Shown: piece after piece, positions 21,962-30,315 of the stretch
How positions within the stretch are numbered: position 1 is the stretch's first letter
Layout of the letters: each line of letters starts with the position of its first letter
Source: a virus
Length of the DNA stretch: 62,505 nt
IMG/VR virus record: IMGVR_UViG_3300032223_002350
Coordinates: 1-62,505 of that record
Strand: one strand, 5' to 3'
Made by a program: the position numbers and the translations under genes
Notes under the pieces: generated by a model
Seen by the model: only the letters and a program-made list of their open reading frames with translations
The model's database searches: none
What the model was told of the DNA's origin: nothing

Positions 21962-23263
21962 TTATTCTGCTTTTTTAAGTTGAGGTAGAGATATTTTCTT
22001 CAATGTTGGAAGCTTAAGAGTTACTGGTTTTGGTACTGCATCAAGATATGTGCCCAGCTTTGTCTTCATAGCATCGAAAGAGAAGTTTGTCTTTACAAAG
22101 TGCGATTGTCTTTTTGCATTATCTACATATTTACTGTAGTTCTCAAACATGTCTTTCATCTTATCGGCTGAGTACTTCATGTTTGCGCTGAACCACTTGG
22201 ATCCCTGTATCAGCATGTTCTGTAATTGGGCGGATGAGTGTATGTCTGTGAGTTCTCCTGGTACAAATACAGCATACTCTGGACTGCAGAAGTCCATGTG
22301 ACCTGACCATGCGGATACCAATGCAGGCTTCTTGCTCATGTAGTACTCTGCCAGTGGTCTTCCAAATCCTTCACCCTTTGTAAGATATAGCATCGCTTTG
22401 ACCTTAAAATGATTATAGAGATTATTCATATCAACATCATCTAAATCTCCATGAAGCAGATAAATATTTGGAAGATCCTTGGCCTTCACAGTCTTGCGTA
22501 TTGCGTCTATCTTTTCAAGAATTTCATCTCTGTCCATTATGCTATTAGTCCCCGCGGCAGTCTTGAGTATCAGCGCTGGTTTCTTACTCTGATCTTTGAA
22601 AGTCTCTAAAAATGTCTTTATTGTAAGTCCTAAATTCTTTCTGTCCTCTCCTATATCACCCCGCAGCCAATGTCCTACGAAAAGAAAACAGAAGCTCTCT
22701 GAAATATCATCTAGTGCTAATACGAGATCAGTCTCTGACATATCTTCATCATTAACATAATAGTATTTGGATAGATCAATTCCTTCAAAGAGCACATCAA
22801 TAGGGCGCTCTAATTTAATGGTCCTTGTTACCTGTCCAGTATTTTTGTCTTGTTCATTGAATACTGATTCTTGAAAGACCTTCTTTGCGTGCTCTGAAGA
22901 TACTAATGTAATATTCATTCTATTACATCCATCTATCCAACTTGGGTCACATACCGTGGTCTCAATGCCAGCTGTGACTCCGATATTGTACTTACCCACT
23001 GGTTGGAACTCATTCGGTACTGTGATTTGACACCAAAAATCAGGTTGTTGAGTAAGTTGCTGGATGATAAGAGGCTTGATCCATGAGTATTTAGGACTAT
23101 CTACTGAATTCCATGGAGTATTTCCCCATCTTTGTGGAATGATTTTAATATCCCATTCATCTTTCTTAAGTTCATATAACGCTTTCACAAAATCATAACT
23201 CCTATGACCATATCCAGAACTTGTCAATATTGGGCAGCTTATTACTGCTAGTGGTTTTATCAT
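21962..23263 (-). CDS. GT-B (family 4-like) glycosyltransferase, 433 aa
   Basis: N-terminal Rossmann half with SGYGHRSYDFVKALYEL. C-terminal half with FLFVGHWLRGDIGEDRKN, IYLLHGDLDD and TKGEGFGRPLAEYYMSKKPA (about residues 300-319), the GEGFG...E donor-phosphate site of GT4 enzymes. The Lys- and Pro-rich tail after residue 400 is extra. It probably adds a sugar from an NDP-sugar; the acceptor is unknown. Confidence 0.85.
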   Translation of the reverse strand: MIKPLAVISCPILTSSGYGHRSYDFVKALYELKKDEWDIKIIPQRWGNTPWNSVDSPKYSWIKPLIIQQLTQQPDFWCQITVPNEFQPVGKYNIGVTAGIETTVCDPSWIDGCNRMNITLVSSEHAKKVFQESVFNEQDKNTGQVTRTIKLERPIDVLFEGIDLSKYYYVNDEDMSETDLVLALDDISESFCFLFVGHWLRGDIGEDRKNLGLTIKTFLETFKDQSKKPALILKTAAGTNSIMDRDEILEKIDAIRKTVKAKDLPNIYLLHGDLDDVDMNNLYNHFKVKAMLYLTKGEGFGRPLAEYYMSKKPALVSAWSGHMDFCSPEYAVFVPGELTDIHSSAQLQNMLIQGSKWFSANMKYSADKMKDMFENYSKYVDNAKRQSHFVKTNFSFDAMKTKLGTYLDAVPKPVTLKLPTLKKISLPQLKKAE

Positions 23264-23272
23264 AATTTTAAA

Positions 23273-24715
23273 TTAATAAACAAGGGGATGTTGAATTTTT
23301 TTACGTGGTAATTCTGTTATCTTGATTAGCTCGAATTTCTTACGTGGTTTAAATGTATCTATAGCGGTTTGAAGTGTGTCTGATACTCCGTCTGACATTG
23401 CTTGAGCTGACATCTTAGATTCTGATGATGTAACCCACTCTCTTCCTGCCATACCAGCCATCATTCTATCTTCTGAGTCCATTTCATAAACTTGCTGTAT
23501 TGCTTTGGCAACGTCTCTGAAATCACATCTATCATCGAATATATAGGGGGTTGGTATTGATCCTACTATGCTTAAATTACTTGGGAATACTGGCACTGCC
23601 CATTTTCCATGATCTTTAAAAGTACCATAGTGATTTGATGGAATTTCCTTGCTTGGAGTAAACCACTTGCCAGTCTTGTCTGTGAATCTCATCTGATCTT
23701 GCATGCCTCCTGTGACATTTGCTATGATCATTTTTCCACACATCATTGACTCTGTTAAGCTTAATCCCCAACCTTCATTAGAAGATATAAGAGCTGTTAC
23801 ATCTGCCAAGTTATAAAGAATATTCATTTGCTGCGGTGTATATCTGTCTTCTGCAAAATAGACTTTCTGGTATGAAGGATCACATAGAAGATCTACGACT
23901 TTCGGAAGATCTGTACCATGCTCATCTATCTTTTGCGTGTGTAAAAGCAGTGCGCATTTCTTTGCTTTTTCTTTGCCTATGCTATCAGTAAAGACATTCC
24001 AAGCTGCAATAAGATCTGATGTTGATTTACGTCTGATATTTCTTGCATTATATAAAACTACAAACTCTGGTTCAAAGCTGCCAAATATGCTCTTCTTCAT
24101 ATCCTTAAGAGCTTGATTTGCATCTGTCATAAACTCTGTTATTGGAAAGAATATTTTATGATCTATACCATGAGGAATGTAATTAATGATCTTGCCTACC
24201 GCCTTTTCTCCTAACACCAATTCAGTGATCAACTTTGTCTGCTTTGATATACACATAAACGCATCGCATGACTCGTAGTATGATCTATTATAAAGTGGAG
24301 CTGGGAAATCATCCCATATAGAGAGGTATGTAATAGGAACTTTCTTTCTGATCTCAGCTTCCATATCAAACAGCCAAACATAATATCTTGGATCTGTGAA
24401 AAGCATAATAGCATCTGGCTTCTCTATCTCAATGAGTTGACGTATAAGATCAGGGTTTCCATATCCATCTGCGGGGTATAGGATCACTGAAGCATCTGGG
24501 ATTTGAAGTAGATTATTTGTGTCTTGTGAAAGGTCTAATCTTCTACCTTTTTCCGGATGGCTTATACCACCTGCTAATTGTACCCAGTTGAATCTATGTG
24601 CTGAGTTTAAGACTATCTCTCTTGACATAGTAGCCACGCCCGAGTGCATTCTAAGATCATCTCCAAGGAATAGTATCTTCTTTCTTTTTGATTGCTCTAT
24701 GTAACCTTCTTTCAT
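23273..24715 (-). CDS. GT-B (family 4-like) glycosyltransferase, 480 aa
   Basis: ILFLGDDLRMHSGVATMSRE at the N-terminus gives the first glycine-rich loop. The C-terminal half has FVVLYNARNIRRKST, a NILYNLADVTALISSNEGWG block and the donor-site SLTESMMCGKMIIAN (about residues 315-330). It is adjacent to a second GT-B gene 10 nt downstream, so the two may act in sequence. It is the first gene of the sugar island. Confidence 0.85.
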   Translation of the reverse strand: MKEGYIEQSKRKKILFLGDDLRMHSGVATMSREIVLNSAHRFNWVQLAGGISHPEKGRRLDLSQDTNNLLQIPDASVILYPADGYGNPDLIRQLIEIEKPDAIMLFTDPRYYVWLFDMEAEIRKKVPITYLSIWDDFPAPLYNRSYYESCDAFMCISKQTKLITELVLGEKAVGKIINYIPHGIDHKIFFPITEFMTDANQALKDMKKSIFGSFEPEFVVLYNARNIRRKSTSDLIAAWNVFTDSIGKEKAKKCALLLHTQKIDEHGTDLPKVVDLLCDPSYQKVYFAEDRYTPQQMNILYNLADVTALISSNEGWGLSLTESMMCGKMIIANVTGGMQDQMRFTDKTGKWFTPSKEIPSNHYGTFKDHGKWAVPVFPSNLSIVGSIPTPYIFDDRCDFRDVAKAIQQVYEMDSEDRMMAGMAGREWVTSSESKMSAQAMSDGVSDTLQTAIDTFKPRKKFELIKITELPRKKIQHPLVY

Positions 24716-24721
24716 GCCTTA

Positions 24722-24949
24722 TTATAATTTTGTAATTTTAATTTGCTCTACGAATGCACTTCCAGTATAGTATGTATTGTATGTGCTGTGAATCTTATGT
24801 CTAAATTCTGAATCTGTGATATAAAGGAATAACGCTCTTTCTGTTAGGTCTTGCAAATACATTTTGTTGATCTTGGTTAACACTCTGAAGTCCTCATAAA
24901 TATCCTTTGGTACTTTGATCGAGGTAAGTATTCTTTCTTGTAATTTCAT
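24722..24949 (-). CDS. ribbon-helix-helix-like protein, 75 aa
   Basis: RILTSIKVPKDIYEDFRVLTK followed by a second helix (LQDLTERALFLYI) reads as a MetJ/Arc-type ribbon-helix-helix: a DNA-contacting beta strand, then two helices. It is likely a small dimeric regulator, perhaps of the sugar island it precedes. A late-type box lies 9 nt upstream. Confidence 0.55.
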   Translation of the reverse strand: MKLQERILTSIKVPKDIYEDFRVLTKINKMYLQDLTERALFLYITDSEFRHKIHSTYNTYYTGSAFVEQIKITKL

Positions 24950-24957
24950 GCTTTTAT

Positions 24958-24967
24958 CTATAAATAT
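24958..24967 (-). promoter_or_regulatory. late promoter motif
   Basis: Minus-strand ATATTTATAG, 9 nt upstream of the ATG at 24949. It may start a transcript running into the sugar island. Confidence 0.45.
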
Positions 24968-24993
24968 ACATAAAATGTTTACAAAATATATTT

Positions 24994-25899
24994 TTAAGAT
25001 ATTTTTTTATCGCAAAGCTCTTTATTATCTTTAAATGGACAGTATTTGCATCCATCGAGATTTTTAGGATATTGTTTGTCTATATGCTTGCCATCTAGAG
25101 TAAATGCATCTTTGACGAATGCTTTAAGATCTTCGACTGCCTGTTTCATTTTGATCTTGCCTTGTGTTGGTTTGAATATCTGAATCCTCTTTATTGGAAA
25201 TTCAGCATCTGCATATACCTTACGTCTAACAATAAAGAACTCAACATCTATCATATCAGGATCTATACCAAGTTTCTTTGAGTAAAAATGCTTATAGAAA
25301 AGTACTTGATTAATTTTAGTCTGATCTTTCTTATCTTTATCTTTCCAACCAGATGTACTAGTCTTAATATCATACACCTTGTACTTACCAGTAGTTTTAT
25401 TCTTCATGATTAAATCTATACTGCCTATGATCAGCACATTTGGAATCTCATCTACTACTGGTTCTGTTATCTGGATCTCAATACCTACTAATTCTTCATG
25501 CTTAAGACTAAAATGCTCAGATCTTTTTTTCTTGATATATTCTAATATTGCAGTACCATCTTCTATAAACTCCTTGAATATCTCAGGCTTTACAAAATGT
25601 TCTCCTTTATTTTGCTCTAGCGCTTCTTTGTAATTCTCAATCATGCGAGTCTTAAAGAAATCAACTAGATCTAATGAGTCAGCTGCTTTGCCTGAGACTG
25701 TATACATAACATTGATATAATGCTGTACTGCCTCATGTAAACTTGTACCAAAAAGTAAATTTATACTTTGTTCGAATTTCTTATGCTTCTTCACATATTG
25801 GAGATACCAAGAATATGCACAAGATTTATATAAGGAATATTGTGAATATGAAACTGCTTTCTGAAACGAGAAGTCTATCGGATAGTCTTGCTTAGGCAT
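24994..25899 (-). CDS. PD-(D/E)XK (RecB/Cas4-type) nuclease, 301 aa
   Basis: SYSQYSLYKSCAYSWYLQYV (residues ~17-36, with the first Cys), GTSLHEAVQHY (motif His), GSIDLIMKN (Asp of the active site), KVYDIKTS (D..IKTS, the PD-EXK core) and a Q motif QVLFYKHFY. The C-terminal CKYCPFKDNKELC supplies three more Cys, so an iron-sulphur cluster as in AddB/Cas4 is likely. It probably processes DNA ends in replication or recombination. Confidence 0.85.
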   Translation of the reverse strand: MPKQDYPIDFSFQKAVSYSQYSLYKSCAYSWYLQYVKKHKKFEQSINLLFGTSLHEAVQHYINVMYTVSGKAADSLDLVDFFKTRMIENYKEALEQNKGEHFVKPEIFKEFIEDGTAILEYIKKKRSEHFSLKHEELVGIEIQITEPVVDEIPNVLIIGSIDLIMKNKTTGKYKVYDIKTSTSGWKDKDKKDQTKINQVLFYKHFYSKKLGIDPDMIDVEFFIVRRKVYADAEFPIKRIQIFKPTQGKIKMKQAVEDLKAFVKDAFTLDGKHIDKQYPKNLDGCKYCPFKDNKELCDKKIS

Positions 25900-26143
25900 C
25901 TTGCTGAGTCTGTAATTCTTTAGGAAGAAAGTCTTGATTTACATGCCCACACTTAGCACAAACAAAGGTTGGAATTGGAATGATTGCATCTTGAGGTGTG
26001 CCTGTTATAAACTTTGATGCTTTTCGAATCATAATGCCCTCTGTGAAGATTTGACCTTGACAGTCATCACATGTAATTGCCGTTGTCTTGTCTAATGTAA
26101 CATTGAGTTGTGGAGCTGCTTGTCCACCTAATGGTTTTTGCAT
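25892..26143 (-). CDS. zinc-ribbon phage protein, 83 aa
   Basis: CDDC (residues 25-28) and CAKCGH (61-66) frame a conserved RKASKFITGTPQDAIIPIP stretch. I recall similar small proteins in cyanophages and other T4-like phages near nucleotide genes. It binds one zinc ion; the role is unknown. It overlaps the nuclease start by 8 nt and has a promoter at 26155-26179. Confidence 0.65.
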   Translation of the reverse strand: MQKPLGGQAAPQLNVTLDKTTAITCDDCQGQIFTEGIMIRKASKFITGTPQDAIIPIPTFVCAKCGHVNQDFLPKELQTQQDA

Positions 26144-26154
26144 ATTATATCTTT

Positions 26155-26179
26155 TAAGAAAAGTAATTAAATTATTTGA
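26155..26179 (-). promoter_or_regulatory. early/middle promoter candidate
   Basis: Minus-strand TCAA-N10-TACTTTTCTTA, 12-15 nt upstream of the ATG at 26143. The second half of the -7 region differs from the usual TTTATAA. Confidence 0.6.
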
Positions 26180-26195
26180 AAGTATAAAGCTTATC

Positions 26196-26453
26196 TTATG
26201 AGTATTGCTTTATTTTATTGATTAGCATTGCTTTTGGCATTGCTCCTATAGTCTTGCCTACTTGCTGACCATCTTTAAGGAATATTAATGTTGGCACTGA
26301 TGTTACTCCATATGAAGATGCCATCATTATATTATCTTGGGCATCTATATAACTAATATTCGCGCCTGTCTCAGAAGCAGCTTGTTGTGCTACTGGTTTG
26401 AATGTTGCACATGGTGCACATGTTTTTGTCGAAAAATAAAGAATGCTTATCAT
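26196..26453 (-). CDS. thioredoxin/glutaredoxin-like protein, 85 aa
   Basis: A short thioredoxin fold with active site CAPC (residues 12-15), the cis-proline region SVPTLIFLKDGQ (52-63) and KTIGAMPK. At 85 residues it is shorter than bacterial thioredoxin, as in phage versions. It probably reduces the C-terminal Cys pair of the ribonucleotide reductase at 36936-38789. It overlaps the start of the next gene by 4 nt. Confidence 0.85.
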   Translation of the reverse strand: MISILYFSTKTCAPCATFKPVAQQAASETGANISYIDAQDNIMMASSYGVTSVPTLIFLKDGQQVGKTIGAMPKAMLINKIKQYS

Positions 26454-28258
26454 TTTGATTCTAATATTGATTTAAATTTGAAATATGATTTATGCTTTTC
26501 TACGCCTGGTATATCCCAGCCATTTTCGAAATCTGCTATAGTATGATGTGGTTTAATATAGTACTGCCATATTGGATTCTTTATATACTTCAACCATACA
26601 CACAAAAGATCTTCTAAGTCCATTGGTTTCATATTATATCTTTCGCACAGCTTCATAAAATCTTTATACTTAAATCCAGGTTTTAAAATCTTCATCGATG
26701 CTGTGGCTGTAGGTCCAAGTTTACAATCTGACCATTCATCTATCTCAAATAAGCCTTTAAGTTTGGTATCAAGATTTACGTAATTTGCAAGATCAGCTGC
26801 CATTAGAAGATAGTGGAAATTAAATGCATGCAGATTTTGTTTCTTATTATATTGATTCATTATGTCTACAATGCTACCTACACTAGTACCAGGTTTAATT
26901 TTATCAATGATATGATCGGCCCATGGTTCAAAGTGATTAATAACCAAATCTTTAAGAGGATATCTTGGGGGTTGATTCACACAGCAACTTACAAAGTTAC
27001 CTTGATCTTCTTTCATAAACTTATAGAAATCTTTATATGAGCCATAGTTTTGGAAGTTCAATAAGATTGTATTATTATATCCGTGATTGTATTGATTTGA
27101 TGTGCCTGATCCAAATATCCTATGTGAATATATCAAAAAGAGATAGTCATAAGTTCCCCATTCTGGATTTGCAATTGGTTTATAGATATCCCATGTTAAT
27201 GAATCTTGTTGCATAAAATAATCCTCAAGCAAGAAAATGAAACCTTCAAATCTTCTATCAATATTGTGGAATAGATTCACGTTATCGATATACCCATCTC
27301 CAGTATTAAACACGCGTTGCTTTGTATCTATAAAAACTTTTTCTGTCTTTCTATTAATATCAATATAATAATCCAAACATTCTAAAGCTTTAGGATTATA
27401 TCCATTATGGTCTAATATAATATTCATGTTTGATTTTTTTTCTTTGTCTTTTATTAGATACACACTTGATGAACCTGGAATAATCTCTTCACTATATGGT
27501 ACTGGTTCTGCCTCATCATGATATTCTTCTGTTTGGCATTGATAGTCTTCTGATGAAATAGGTCCTGATACATGCATTGGAATCTCTGGAATATCTGAGT
27601 ATTTCATATAGCTTGTACTTGGCTTAATCTTATCAAAATGTCTCTGATACACATGTAAATTTGTAATAAACCAATGCATATCTCCCATTGCAGTATTTGT
27701 ATCAAAGCAAATTTTACTCATAAGTTTTGCAAAAGTATACTGATCATTACAAAATCCAAACCAAAGATCTATGCTTCTTGCGAATACTGTGAGATTTAAT
27801 TTACCATCTACTATTGTAAAATTAAGTACAACGTTACACGGAGTATCTGCGGTATATCTCTCTAGCTCATTTATATCGTAATGAACTACCATCGCTCTTC
27901 TTGAATTAGGATTACTCTTGAGCTCCTGAATAGCACGATCTAGCTGCCCATTCTTATTCCAAAAGTAACCATAATTTGAATTGACTTCTGTAGTACCCGG
28001 CACCATCATATTTTTCCAGATCTTTGCACGTTCAGATATTTCAGATGCATCTCGATTTCCAGTTAAATACCAATGCCACTCATATTCAGCATAATCTATA
28101 TTGAATTTTCTTTCTGGTTCTGTAATAATCATCTGCATTGGATTATCCAAAGTAAATGATTTATTGAATAGGGCTTTTGTACCTGAAAAGTCTTTGCCTA
28201 TAGATATAGCTTCTAAGTAAAGCTGCTTAAATGCTTCGTTTGCGTTTTTAAACTTCAT
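26450..28258 (-). CDS. thymidylate-synthase homologue (dCMP-type) fused to a second, HhH-like domain, 602 aa
   Basis: Residues 1-210 align to ThyA without gaps over the core. SRR (119-121) binds phosphate, Cys141 in TPCN is the nucleophile, and FARSIDLWFG, His202 and Tyr204 are conserved. The residue matching E. coli Asn177 is Asp172 (GFCNDQY); Asp there marks dCMP enzymes such as T4 dCMP hydroxymethylase. Residues about 215-602 are a second domain (YDYLFLIYSHRIFGS, HAFNFHYLLMAADLANY, CKLGPTATASMKIL). It resembles the helix-hairpin-helix, glycosylase-like families linked to base hypermodification (aGPT-Pplase/HMUDK_hel), though I hold that loosely. It may therefore make and process a modified pyrimidine. 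Plain thymidylate synthase is the alternative. Confidence 0.7.
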   Translation of the reverse strand: MKFKNANEAFKQLYLEAISIGKDFSGTKALFNKSFTLDNPMQMIITEPERKFNIDYAEYEWHWYLTGNRDASEISERAKIWKNMMVPGTTEVNSNYGYFWNKNGQLDRAIQELKSNPNSRRAMVVHYDINELERYTADTPCNVVLNFTIVDGKLNLTVFARSIDLWFGFCNDQYTFAKLMSKICFDTNTAMGDMHWFITNLHVYQRHFDKIKPSTSYMKYSDIPEIPMHVSGPISSEDYQCQTEEYHDEAEPVPYSEEIIPGSSSVYLIKDKEKKSNMNIILDHNGYNPKALECLDYYIDINRKTEKVFIDTKQRVFNTGDGYIDNVNLFHNIDRRFEGFIFLLEDYFMQQDSLTWDIYKPIANPEWGTYDYLFLIYSHRIFGSGTSNQYNHGYNNTILLNFQNYGSYKDFYKFMKEDQGNFVSCCVNQPPRYPLKDLVINHFEPWADHIIDKIKPGTSVGSIVDIMNQYNKKQNLHAFNFHYLLMAADLANYVNLDTKLKGLFEIDEWSDCKLGPTATASMKILKPGFKYKDFMKLCERYNMKPMDLEDLLCVWLKYIKNPIWQYYIKPHHTIADFENGWDIPGVEKHKSYFKFKSILESK

Positions 28259-28643
28259 CGTATGATTTTAATTTTTTTCTAGTATCATCCACAGAAAGTA
28301 CATTATAGTTGTCTTCGGCTTTACCAAACATTTCTTCATACTTAGTAAAAAACGGTAGAAATATTACAATGCCACCTTTTTCTTTCATCCAATTCATCTC
28401 TTTTGCTATGCCTGCTCCAACGCTATTGTCTCCAAATCCAAATGCAAATAGCATATCACAGCTTTGTACGATTGGTTTAAAATAATCCATACCTTCTTTT
28501 TTAACTCCTATTTGATGGATCTCTTGGTTTGGATTTATTATTTCGTAATTTTCACTATACTTCTCAAGAAAGAATTTCTCTATAATAGTATTGTATGTAT
28601 TAATTGGATGAGCAAAATACATCCGTTTTTTATTTTCTGTCAT
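28248..28643 (-). CDS. nucleoside 2-deoxyribosyltransferase-like protein, 131 aa
   Basis: MYFAHPINTYNT (residues 8-19), EIINPN, MDYFKPIVQSCDMLFAFGFGD (with catalytic-type Asp) and GAGIAKEMNWM match the nucleoside deoxyribosyltransferase/DUF4406 fold. Such proteins cleave or exchange nucleoside bases or bind nucleotides. It lies between the dCMP deaminase and the dCMP-type synthase fusion and overlaps both, so a part in pyrimidine remodelling is plausible. Confidence 0.65.
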   Translation of the reverse strand: MTENKKRMYFAHPINTYNTIIEKFFLEKYSENYEIINPNQEIHQIGVKKEGMDYFKPIVQSCDMLFAFGFGDNSVGAGIAKEMNWMKEKGGIVIFLPFFTKYEEMFGKAEDNYNVLSVDDTRKKLKSYDEV

Positions 28644-29046
28644 ATTGTGAAATATCTATAAATTTTTTAAGAAAGTCTATACCGTCTGTCTTTCTGTACT
28701 CTTGAAAATAAAGTACACGTTTTATTCCAGATTGTAGTATTAATTTTGCACAGTCAACACATGGACTCAGAGTTAAATAAAGTTCTGCTCCTTCGACCGC
28801 ATATCCAGATCTTGCTGCTTTGAGAATTGCATTCATTTCAGCGTGTATAACTTCTGGTAATGTAATATCGTTTCTTTCACAACAATTATCCATACCAGCT
28901 GGAGTACCATTATATCCAAATGCTATGATATTATTATCTTTTACTAAGACTGCGCCAACTTTTGAACGTTGACAGTGAGATAATGTTGAGACGTCTTTTG
29001 CAATATTGATATAAACTTTATCGAGCTTTTTTTGCTTATCTACCAT
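28630..29046 (-). CDS. dCMP deaminase, 138 aa
   Basis: Zinc-dependent cytidine-deaminase fold: His68-Ala-Glu70 (HAE) and PCVDC (residues 95-99) form the metal and catalytic site. Upstream, RSKVGAVLVKDNN and GYNGTPAG are the substrate loops of the ComEB/T4 Cd family. It turns dCMP into dUMP for thymidylate synthesis. An extra Cys/His set (HCQ, CCE) near residues 24 and 55 may bind a second zinc, as in T4 Cd. Confidence 0.9.
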   Translation of the reverse strand: MVDKQKKLDKVYINIAKDVSTLSHCQRSKVGAVLVKDNNIIAFGYNGTPAGMDNCCERNDITLPEVIHAEMNAILKAARSGYAVEGAELYLTLSPCVDCAKLILQSGIKRVLYFQEYRKTDGIDFLKKFIDISQYDRK

Positions 29047-29303
29047 GATCTTACTCTTCTGCCTTTTGCAATAGCTGTCTGATGTTTTATTGTGTCTCCT
29101 ACATTATACTTTTCACAACTGTCGATGAATGAACTTTGTCCACTATTCCAGTAATATGCGCATCCTCCGGGTTCTACTTCGATTTTATCTACTACTGTCC
29201 ATACGCAAAATTTATAACCATTTGTTCTAATCTTGTTGAATTTATGTATTGTACAAGATGATAGCAGAGCAATGCTCAATGCTGTGAATACTATTCTTTT
29301 CAT
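29040..29303 (-). CDS. small predicted lipoprotein, 87 aa
   Basis: I place the start at 29303, where MKRIVFTALSIALLSSC gives a signal peptide ending in a lipobox (LSSC, Cys17). The mature part has three or four Cys and a GGCAYYWNSG loop. It overlaps the dCMP deaminase start by 7 nt. Phage lipoproteins often block superinfection; that is inference. The same frame is open further upstream but would bury the signal peptide. Confidence 0.65.
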   Translation of the reverse strand: MKRIVFTALSIALLSSCTIHKFNKIRTNGYKFCVWTVVDKIEVEPGGCAYYWNSGQSSFIDSCEKYNVGDTIKHQTAIAKGRRVRSW

Positions 29304-29313
29304 AACTTCTATT

Positions 29314-29745
29314 TTAATGAATTCCAGTTGATCCAAATCCTCCAGAGCCACGTTCTGTCTCTATATCATCAAGAGACTCAACTACTTCAATACTATCATA
29401 ATTCATCTTAATAAGAATAAACTGAATTAGCTTTTGACTTGGATTTATTAATGTGGTTGTTTTTCCTGAATTAAATACGTGGATATGAATTTCTCCAGTA
29501 TAATCCTCATCTACTACCTCTGCCCCCTTTGTGAGTTTATTCTTTGTTGCAATGCCAGATTTATTGAATGCTATTAATGCATATCCTGGTGGTACTTGTA
29601 CTTTTATACCTGACGGAATTAATGCATCTTGCCCAGGTCCTAAAAGAATTGGCTCCATATCATCAGGAGTATAAAAATCAATACCCGCACTCTTGCTTGT
29701 GCCTCGAATTGGTGTTTTTACTGGTTTAATTTTTTGGATTTTCAT
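29314..29745 (-). CDS. dut: dUTPase, 143 aa
   Basis: All five trimeric-dUTPase motifs are present: SAGIDFYTPDD (motif 1), FNKSGIATKN (motif 2), VVDEDYTGEI (motif 3, uracil pocket), QKLIQFILI (motif 4) and ERGSGGFGSTG (motif 5, glycine-rich arm). It hydrolyses dUTP to dUMP, keeping uracil out of DNA and feeding pyrimidine synthesis with the dCMP deaminase 270 nt away. Confidence 0.93.
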   Translation of the reverse strand: MKIQKIKPVKTPIRGTSKSAGIDFYTPDDMEPILLGPGQDALIPSGIKVQVPPGYALIAFNKSGIATKNKLTKGAEVVDEDYTGEIHIHVFNSGKTTTLINPSQKLIQFILIKMNYDSIEVVESLDDIETERGSGGFGSTGIH

Positions 29746-30007
29746 TTTTTTCTATTTTGTTTTTTTCTCTTAGTACTGTAAAATAAGTTCCTATAAAACC
29801 ACCTATAAAAGCAGCAAATAGTAAAGTTCTATCTCCAATATAATTTATTGTAGTAAAAGCCCCAAAGATTATTATCATTGAGCTCCATATTGCTGATTTT
29901 AGAGGATCATGTTTTCCTACGTAAATGAAATATTTTGCCCAACATACATCTACAAAAAACATAGAAATAATAACCCCTAAAAATTTTAGTATATAAGTTA
30001 CTTCCAT
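29726..30007 (-). CDS. small multi-span membrane protein, 93 aa
   Basis: Three hydrophobic segments (about residues 5-22, 38-55 and 62-80) end in a basic tail (REKNKIEKNENPKN). The N-terminus includes FVDVCWAKYFIYVGK. It overlaps the dUTPase start by 20 nt. It may be a small phage transporter-like or membrane-exclusion protein; no family is certain. Confidence 0.6.
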   Translation of the reverse strand: MEVTYILKFLGVIISMFFVDVCWAKYFIYVGKHDPLKSAIWSSMIIIFGAFTTINYIGDRTLLFAAFIGGFIGTYFTVLREKNKIEKNENPKN

Positions 30008-30010
30008 TAT

Positions 30011-30289
30011 TTACTTTGTTTTATCGTAATCTTCTTTGTAATGTTCTACCATGGCTGTAAGATATGCAATGGCATCTAAAATGTTATCATATTTTTTTGA
30101 GTATGATTCTCTTGACATCTTTAAAGCAACCATGCAGAGATACATGTCCTTTGCCGTGATATCTTTTCCTGTCATAGTAGAAGCTAATATTGCAGCTTTT
30201 TCCATGCTCTCTTTCATTGGACCGTATTTTCTTCCAGATTCCTCTGCTCTACGATATACAATATCTTGTGCGTGTTCTAAAATGTTCAT
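30011..30289 (-). CDS. DUF6378-type phage protein, 92 aa
   Basis: From MNILEHAQDIVYRR (start at 30289) the sequence follows the DUF6378 pattern I recall: A..I...RGEKYGP, a middle block AAILASTMTGKDITAKDMYLC and a closing DAIAYLTAMVEHY. It is common in phage nucleotide and replication regions; function unknown. The frame is open further upstream to 30433, but that part has non-coding character and overlaps the next gene. Confidence 0.65.
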   Translation of the reverse strand: MNILEHAQDIVYRRAEESGRKYGPMKESMEKAAILASTMTGKDITAKDMYLCMVALKMSRESYSKKYDNILDAIAYLTAMVEHYKEDYDKTK

Positions 30290-30315
30290 AATAGAATATA
30301 ATAATGTTGTGGAAA

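Noticed and set aside
11474-24715. DNA-glucosylating transferases like T4 alpha- or beta-GT
   Set aside because: None shows the T4 enzyme signatures, and the accompanying phosphatase, kinase and methyltransferase fit glycan synthesis better; kept only as a remote option.
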